Under the pieces are notes generated by a model that was not told where the DNA came from, made no database searches, and saw nothing but the letters and a program-made list of their open reading frames with translations. This document shows positions 6,558-10,599 of a stretch of 10,599 nucleotides of DNA, in pieces. Source of the stretch: Ilumatobacteraceae bacterium (GTDB lineage Bacteria > Actinomycetota > Acidimicrobiia > Acidimicrobiales > Ilumatobacteraceae); NCBI GenBank assembly GCA_030727685.1, contig JANRBC010000006.1, positions 1 to 10,599 of the forward strand, written 5' to 3'. The first letter of the stretch is position 1; each line of letters begins with the position of its first letter. A program made the translations under genes and the position numbers.

Positions 6558-7158
6558 TCCGATAACTTCTGCCACCACGGCAGTGTTGCTAGCCGCTGGA
6601 AGTGGCTCAAGATTTTCTGGCAACGCACACAAATTGTTAACCGTCATCAGTGGTCAAACTGTTTTTGCGTGGACTCTTCAAAATTGTCTCGCGGCGCAAT
6701 TTCAAGAATTAATCGTCGTCACTGGCGCAGTCGACTTATCTGCGCAAATCGCCGAAGCAAAGTTTGCAGCGACAAATGTAATTGAAGTTCACAATGAAAA
6801 TTGGCGCAGTGGCATGGCCAGCAGTCTGCAATGCGCACTCTCAGAAGCCCAGCGACACGGTGCAAGCAGCGTTGTCGTTGGCCTTGCAGATCAACCCGCG
6901 ATCAAGCCCTCAAGTTGGCAACGCATCGCCAATGCTTCTGCACCACTTGCGGTGGCTACATACAACGGAGTTCGCGGCAACCCGGTGCGAATACATGCCG
7001 AACTTTGGCCGTTGTTGCCAACGAGCGGCGACGAAGGCGCAAGAAGTCTTTTTAAATCGCACAAAGATCTGCTCGAAGAAGTTGCGTGCGATGGCTCAGC
7101 CCAAGATCTCGACACATCGAGCGACATCGAGACATTGACAAAGTTGCTCAACAAATGA
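6535..7158 (+). CDS. MocA-like molybdenum cofactor nucleotidyltransferase (NTP_transf_3)
   Basis: A 207-residue nucleotidyltransferase of the MobA/MocA class. Motifs in order: LAAGSGSRF (19-27, NTP loop) with K33; GLADQP (116-121, metal-binding Asp); RGNPVRI (147-153); SGDEGARSLF (164-173); and DLDTSSDIET (191-200). These fit the MocA branch, which joins CTP to molybdopterin to make the cytosine dinucleotide cofactor used by many CO dehydrogenase and aldehyde/xanthine oxidase-type enzymes. Use of CTP rather than GTP is family inference. The GTG at 6535 lies in the upstream gene's last codons; no in-frame ATG comes before the NTP loop, so GTG is the best start. Its TGA overlaps the DUF501 ATG (ATGA). 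It probably belongs functionally with the MoxR, CoxE and XdhC genes at 2107-5323. Confidence 0.87.
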   Translation: MVVAQKSNPITSATTAVLLAAGSGSRFSGNAHKLLTVISGQTVFAWTLQNCLAAQFQELIVVTGAVDLSAQIAEAKFAATNVIEVHNENWRSGMASSLQCALSEAQRHGASSVVVGLADQPAIKPSSWQRIANASAPLAVATYNGVRGNPVRIHAELWPLLPTSGDEGARSLFKSHKDLLEEVACDGSAQDLDTSSDIETLTKLLNK

Positions 7159-7607
7159 CAAAGGCTTCGGCACAAGACATTGCTCGCATTACCGAACTTC
7201 TCGGTCGCAAGCCACAGGGCGATTTTGAAGTCGTCCTGCGCGATAAAAATGACGAGCCAATCGTCGTCAAAAACGATCCATTGTTGTTCGATGGCACGCC
7301 AATGCCTACGCGATATTGGCTGGTTGGCGCAAAAGAACACATGGCGGTCAGCCGCCTTGAATCGAGTGGCTGCATCAATCTCGCCGAGAGCGAAATTGAC
7401 CCCGAAGAACTTCGATTGACGCACGAGCGCTACGCCGCCGAACGCGATAGCGCGATACCCGCCGACCACACTGGGCCACGACCGCACGGTGGTGTTGCGG
7501 GCACCAGAGTCGGTGTCAAATGTTTGCATGCTCATTATGCAAATTGGCTCGTCAACAAAACCGACGTCGTTGGCCAATGGGTCGACAGGCGACTTCAACA
7601 AGGCTGA
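7155..7607 (+). CDS. DUF501 family protein
   Basis: A 150-residue conserved actinobacterial protein of unknown biochemical function. Recognisable family features are GRKPQGDFEVVLRD (17-30), PTRYWLVG (51-58), SRLESSGCINLAE (66-78) and the C-terminal GVKCLHAHYANWL (120-132), whose Cys-His-His cluster (C123, H125, H127) could bind a metal. The ATG at 7155 overlaps the mocA-like stop as ATGA and puts the start just ahead of the conserved block; an upstream in-frame ATG at 7086 would add only residues read from inside the mocA-like gene. In Actinobacteria DUF501 usually lies between the enolase/FtsB-like genes and ppx. Here ppx follows 25 nt downstream, but a mocA-like gene replaces the usual upstream partners. 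Confidence 0.9.
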   Translation: MTKASAQDIARITELLGRKPQGDFEVVLRDKNDEPIVVKNDPLLFDGTPMPTRYWLVGAKEHMAVSRLESSGCINLAESEIDPEELRLTHERYAAERDSAIPADHTGPRPHGGVAGTRVGVKCLHAHYANWLVNKTDVVGQWVDRRLQQG

Positions 7608-7632
7608 CAGCACTTACTAGTGTGCGTAAGCA

Positions 7633-8550
7633 ATGGATGAAATATTCGCGGCAATTGACATCGGCAGCAACTCAACAAATTTGCTGATCGTTGATCAATC
7701 AGGCAAAACGCTTGAGCGAATTGTTCGTTCAACACGACTCGGCGCAAATCTTGCAACAACCGGCGCTTTGAGTGCCGAGGCAATACAACGAACTCTCGAT
7801 TGCTTGAGCGAATACGAGTCGTTAATCAAACAACACAAAGTTTCGCGTCGCCGAACCGTGGCAACGGCTGCATGTCGTGTGGCCAACAATACAAATCAGT
7901 TTTTCGCCGAGGTCAAAAAAATCTCGGGCGCCGAACCCGAATTGATTTCGGGCGAGATCGAAGGTGCTCTTTCGTTCGTCGGTGCAACAAGTGCGCTTGA
8001 CGAAAAGATGTCGACACTCGTGGTCGACATCGGCGGCGCCTCGACCGAACTGATGGTCGGCACAGAAACTTTAGATTTTGCAGTCAGTCTTCCGTTTGGC
8101 GCGGTCAACCTCACCGAGGCAGAACTACATCGCGACCCGCCGCGACCAGAAGAACTAACAAATGCGATTTCTTTAGTTTCTGATGCAGTCGATGACGTTG
8201 CACATAATTATCCGCTTATTGGTCATGTTGAACGTGTGGTCGGCGTGGCCGGCACGATCGTGACCGTCGCTGCAGTCGAAGTTGGTCAGAAAACTTTTGA
8301 CCCATCGGCGCTGCACAAACTCAAACTTTCGCGCGAAGCAGTTGAAGATGTCTTCCGCACGCTGGCAACAGAGCCACTTAGCGATCGAGTTTTTAACCCC
8401 GGCTTGCCACGAGATCGTGCTGACATCATCGTCGGCGGCTGCTGTGTGCTTGTTGCCGTGATGCGACGTTTGCAAATTTCTGAGTTAACTGTCAGTCAAT
8501 ACAATTTGCTCGACGGGCTAATCTCTGAATTGCGAAAGAAAACATCTTGA
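7633..8550 (+). CDS. Ppx/GppA phosphatase family protein (exopolyphosphatase-like)
   Basis: A 305-residue member of the ASKHA-fold Ppx/GppA family, which hydrolyses inorganic polyphosphate and/or pppGpp. The first phosphate loop is DIGSNSTNLL (9-18), the second is VDIGGASTEL (131-140), and GVAGT (204-208) is the third nucleotide/phosphate element. The catalytic glutamate corresponds to E110 in ISGEIEGAL. PGLPRDRADIIVGG (256-269) is the usual C-terminal signature. Length matches the short two-domain actinobacterial form, without the C-terminal HD-like domains of E. coli Ppx. Which substrate is preferred cannot be read from the sequence. It follows DUF501 by 25 nt, and its stop overlaps the start of the next gene by 4 nt (TTGA). 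Cytoplasmic. Confidence 0.93.
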   Translation: MDEIFAAIDIGSNSTNLLIVDQSGKTLERIVRSTRLGANLATTGALSAEAIQRTLDCLSEYESLIKQHKVSRRRTVATAACRVANNTNQFFAEVKKISGAEPELISGEIEGALSFVGATSALDEKMSTLVVDIGGASTELMVGTETLDFAVSLPFGAVNLTEAELHRDPPRPEELTNAISLVSDAVDDVAHNYPLIGHVERVVGVAGTIVTVAAVEVGQKTFDPSALHKLKLSREAVEDVFRTLATEPLSDRVFNPGLPRDRADIIVGGCCVLVAVMRRLQISELTVSQYNLLDGLISELRKKTS

Positions 8551-9209
8551 GTCATTCTTCGAACACTTCACCAAAACGCTTTTTGCATCCTGCTGGCGCG
8601 CCCGTTGCCCCACCGCGACTTTACGGACAGCGAATAATGATGCGACCGTTAGTCACCCACGACTTTGAAGCCTGGAGTGAAGTACGTCTGCGCAATGTCG
8701 ACTGGCTGACTGTCTGGGAGCCGCGCCGTTCAGATTTTCTTGCCGACCCAGCGACTGATCGCGATGCGTTCGAACGTCGCTGCGTGGCCCGAGACCGAGA
8801 GCGCCAAAATGGTTCGGCGTACACGCTCGGGTTGTTTGTCAATAATTTGTTGGTCGGCGAAGTTAATGTCAACAATGTCGTGCGCGGCGCAATGCAAACG
8901 GGCACGATCGGCTATTGGATTGACCGCAAGCATGCCGGCAATGGTTATGTGGCCGAAGGGGTCGCAGCGATCATGAAATTTGCGTTCGACGATTTGAACT
9001 TGCATCGACTCGAAGTGTGCATTATTCCGCGAAATAGCAACAGCAAGCGAGTTGCCGAAAAGTTAGGTCTGCGCCTCGAAGGTTTAGCCGAGCGCTTTCT
9101 CGAAATTAATGGCGTCTGGGAAGACCACTTGCGTTACGCCATCACTTCAGAAGAGTGGCAAGAACGCCGCGACGCCCTCACCCACCAGTGGCTCACCACC
9201 AAAAAATAA
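8547..9209 (+). CDS. GNAT-family N-acetyltransferase, RimJ/RimL-like
   Basis: A 220-residue acetyltransferase. The N-terminal RLYGQRIMMRPLVTHDFEAW (24-43) is the first strand and helix of RimJ-type GNATs, followed by RNVDWLTVWEP (49-59). Motif A, IGYWIDRKHAGNGYVAEGV (121-139), holds the acetyl-CoA pyrophosphate loop. NLHRLEVCIIPRNSNSKRVA (151-170) and EKLGLRLEG (171-179) complete the fold. RimJ-type enzymes acetylate protein N-termini or small amines; the substrate here is not evident. I chose the TTG at 8547, which overlaps the ppx stop (TTGA) with GAAAGAAAA just upstream, because the next in-frame ATG (8637) would cut off the conserved first strand. It is last in its run and converges on the crotonase gene with a 3-nt gap. 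Confidence 0.87.
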   Translation: MSHSSNTSPKRFLHPAGAPVAPPRLYGQRIMMRPLVTHDFEAWSEVRLRNVDWLTVWEPRRSDFLADPATDRDAFERRCVARDRERQNGSAYTLGLFVNNLLVGEVNVNNVVRGAMQTGTIGYWIDRKHAGNGYVAEGVAAIMKFAFDDLNLHRLEVCIIPRNSNSKRVAEKLGLRLEGLAERFLEINGVWEDHLRYAITSEEWQERRDALTHQWLTTKK

Positions 9210-9212
9210 AAC

Positions 9213-9968
9213 TTACTTTTTGAGGCGAGATTGCAGGGCGGCGAGGCGCTCGGCGAACCAAGGTTGGCGGGTTGTCCACACTTGTGGTTCGAGTTCTTTG
9301 GCCACGGCTTGTTCGTGGGTCGCAACATTTGCCATCTCTTGAATCGTGCGCTTGGTGAGCGTCGATAGTTCGCGGGGCACGCTGGCAGCACGCATCGCCA
9401 TTGTGTGAGCCACCGCCATCAATTCGTCATCAGGCACGCATTTATATGCCAGACCAACTCGCTGCGCTTCTGCGCCGTCAAGAATTTCGCCAAAGACGAC
9501 TGCAGCCATCGTGGCTTGTGGTCCGGCAATGTTGCGAAACATCCAAGTGTGACCACCGCCCGGGTGCAGACCGATTTGCAAAAACCTCGTATCAAACTTT
9601 GCACGAGCAGCGGCGATGCGCACATCGCAACACAAAGCCAAGTTCATACCCGCACCAACTGCTGCCCCGTTAACTGCCGCAATCGTCGGCAATGGCGAGC
9701 GCGCGATGCGCAAAAAACCTTCATAAATTTTCGTCAGCGATGCACCATCAGCCTCAGCCAAGTTGCCAAGGTTTGCCCCAGCGCAAAATGCCGGCGCCGC
9801 ACCAGTCACGATCAGCGCGCCAACTTTTAGGTCGGCTTCGATCTCATCCATCGCTGCTGAAATATCGGCGACCATTTCGGCAGTCATCGTGTTGCGCTCA
9901 GCCGCATTATTCAGCGTCAGCGTCGCCACGCCGTCTTTTCGCTCAACGTTGACAAGACCCATGAGCAT
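9213..9968 (-). CDS. Enoyl-CoA hydratase/isomerase (crotonase) family protein with altered active site
   Basis: A 251-residue crotonase-fold protein. Oxyanion-hole segments are present: APAFCAGANLGNL (58-70) and VNGAAVGAGMNLALCCDVRI (99-118). LHPGGGHTWMF (134-144) follows, and the C-terminal helical trimerisation part is normal in length. By alignment to rat mitochondrial hydratase, the two catalytic glutamates (E144 in GGGCE, E164 in QPE) fall on N109 and F129. CoA-thioester binding therefore looks intact, but classical hydration chemistry is not supported; it could be an isomerase, hydrolase or another crotonase-fold reaction. The ATG at 9968 has no clear Shine-Dalgarno; the in-frame ATG at 9962 is an alternative. 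It starts 32 bp from the divergent unknown gene. Probably cytoplasmic lipid or CoA metabolism. Confidence 0.88.
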   Translation of the reverse strand: MLMGLVNVERKDGVATLTLNNAAERNTMTAEMVADISAAMDEIEADLKVGALIVTGAAPAFCAGANLGNLAEADGASLTKIYEGFLRIARSPLPTIAAVNGAAVGAGMNLALCCDVRIAAARAKFDTRFLQIGLHPGGGHTWMFRNIAGPQATMAAVVFGEILDGAEAQRVGLAYKCVPDDELMAVAHTMAMRAASVPRELSTLTKRTIQEMANVATHEQAVAKELEPQVWTTRQPWFAERLAALQSRLKK

Positions 9969-9989
9969 TTAGTTTGGCACATTGTTAGC

Positions 9990-10000
9990 GTGGTCACCAC
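9990..10000. repeat. 11-bp quasi-palindrome immediately before the unknown gene
   Basis: GTGGT-C-ACCAC ends at the base before the ATG at 10001. It occupies a third of the 32-bp gap between two divergent genes, where neither has a clear Shine-Dalgarno or -35/-10 pair. It may be an operator, or chance. Confidence 0.2.
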
Positions 10001-10599
10001 ATGTTGGACCATGTCTTTAGCGATGCGATTGGCGCCTTGCGTGACGCCTTTTCAAATGCGTTCCTTGAGCGACAGGCGTTCGACGAGCACTTTCAGTCAG
10101 ATGTTTTGCTCGGTGACCTCGTCTGGGAGACGAGTTACGGTCTGCCTGGTGAAGGTCGACCACCTCGGGTCGTTGCCCACGTTACGTTGACCTGGCCAAG
10201 TTGGAGTCAAGCCATATATCGCGCGTGGTACACCGACGAGATTTTTCACGAAGCGCCTGAAATCGAAATGGAGATCGTCTTTCGCGTTCAGCGACTGACA
10301 ACTCAACCAGATTCGTCAATGGTCGAAAATATCGTGCCGATCAAAAGCCCACAAGTCGGCAAAGAAAATTTGTCTCGCGAGGGCATAACGGTCGAAATCA
10401 ACCAGCCAACACCAACTGGCAAACACACTGTTGCCAAAACTGAATATGCGATCGAGATTACATACCAAGGCAGCTATGAACTTGCCGAAGAGACATTGCA
10501 AGATGGCGCGAGCAAATTGTTAGATGAAAACTTTGGCACCCTCGGCAGTTGGATTGCCACGACACTCGTGGGCCTTGGCGACCTCAAACTGGTTTTTCA
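10001..10599 (+). CDS. Unrecognised protein, N-terminal 199 codons (runs off the right edge)
   Basis: An open frame from the ATG at 10001 to the window end without a stop. An in-frame TAG at 9986-9988 bounds it upstream and no other ATG intervenes. The codon style resembles the neighbouring genes, and the opposite strand is covered only by short fragments. The N-terminus is MLDHVFSDAIGALRDAF, followed by a hydrophilic alpha/beta-looking region rich in Glu and Asp and containing VVAHVTLTWPSWSQAIYRAW (57-76). There is no signal peptide, membrane helix, cysteine cluster or nucleotide-binding loop in the visible part. I do not recognise a family and assign no function. It diverges from the crotonase-family gene across 32 bp, so the two might share regulation. 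Confidence 0.72.
   Translation, partial: MLDHVFSDAIGALRDAFSNAFLERQAFDEHFQSDVLLGDLVWETSYGLPGEGRPPRVVAHVTLTWPSWSQAIYRAWYTDEIFHEAPEIEMEIVFRVQRLTTQPDSSMVENIVPIKSPQVGKENLSREGITVEINQPTPTGKHTVAKTEYAIEITYQGSYELAEETLQDGASKLLDENFGTLGSWIATTLVGLGDLKLVF

Noticed and set aside
7112..7134. Tandem ACATCGAG copies as a repeat element
   Set aside because: Only two 8-base copies inside the coding sequence for the DTSSDIET end of the MocA-like protein; explained by the protein.
6891..7613. A 240-codon minus-strand open frame
   Set aside because: It lies antisense to the MocA-like and DUF501 genes, both of which have strong family motifs, and its own translation shows no recognisable domain.
9188..9199. GTGG-CTCA-CCAC hairpin near the convergent gene ends as a terminator
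   Set aside because: Only 4 bp, inside the acetyltransferase gene, and followed by an A-run on the plus strand with no T-run downstream on either strand.
10097..10501. Two minus-strand open frames near the right edge
   Set aside because: They are short (61 and 69 codons) and opposite the much longer plus frame from 10001, whose codon style fits its neighbours.

Overview
The window looks like chromosomal DNA from an actinobacterium. The best clue is the pair DUF501 protein then Ppx/GppA phosphatase (7155-8550), a neighbourhood I know from Actinobacteria. Tight head-to-tail packing, moderate GC (spot counts of about 57-62% in two 60-base blocks of the ppx gene) and the cox-type accessory genes would suit a moderate-GC lineage such as Acidimicrobiia. 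That placement is inference. I see no rRNA, tRNA, CRISPR array, insertion sequence or phage gene.

Layout. (1) 1-532, minus: a short-chain dehydrogenase-like gene, cut by the left edge, with a non-canonical active site. (2) 533-655: a divergent promoter region with a TATAAT box and a perfect 10-bp palindrome. (3) 656-5323, plus: a tight run of five genes, namely an FAD-dependent amine-oxidase-like protein, a MoxR AAA+ ATPase, a CoxE-type VWA protein, and two short XdhC-family proteins that divide the usual XdhC domains between them. (4) 5336-6028, minus: a secreted NlpC/P60 cell-wall peptidase, convergent with the XdhC genes, with a leader that can fold around its ribosome binding site. (5) 6029-6296: an AT-rich divergent region with a 23-bp dyad. 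(6) 6297-9209, plus: an XRE regulator, a MocA-like nucleotidyltransferase, DUF501, Ppx/GppA and a RimJ-like acetyltransferase, nearly all overlapping or touching. (7) 9213-9968, minus: an enoyl-CoA hydratase-family protein lacking both canonical glutamates. (8) 10001 to the right edge, plus: the start of a protein I do not recognise.

How the genes may work together. MoxR, CoxE, the two XdhC proteins and the MocA-like enzyme form a recognisable set for maturing molybdenum hydroxylases (CO dehydrogenase / xanthine dehydrogenase type). MocA-type enzymes make the cytosine dinucleotide cofactor, XdhC proteins handle and protect the sulfurated cofactor, and the MoxR/VWA pair acts as an ATP-driven insertion or remodelling chaperone. 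No large, medium or small hydroxylase subunit lies in the window, so the client enzyme is unknown. The set is broken by the opposite-strand peptidase gene, and the mocA-like gene now sits behind an XRE regulator and ahead of a housekeeping-type DUF501-ppx unit.

The most notable points are the maturation set without a client, the split XdhC, the structured leader of the peptidase gene, the dyad before the XRE gene, and two enzymes (the SDR and the crotonase-family protein) with substituted catalytic residues. I found no clear evidence of a wholly new defence or mobile system.
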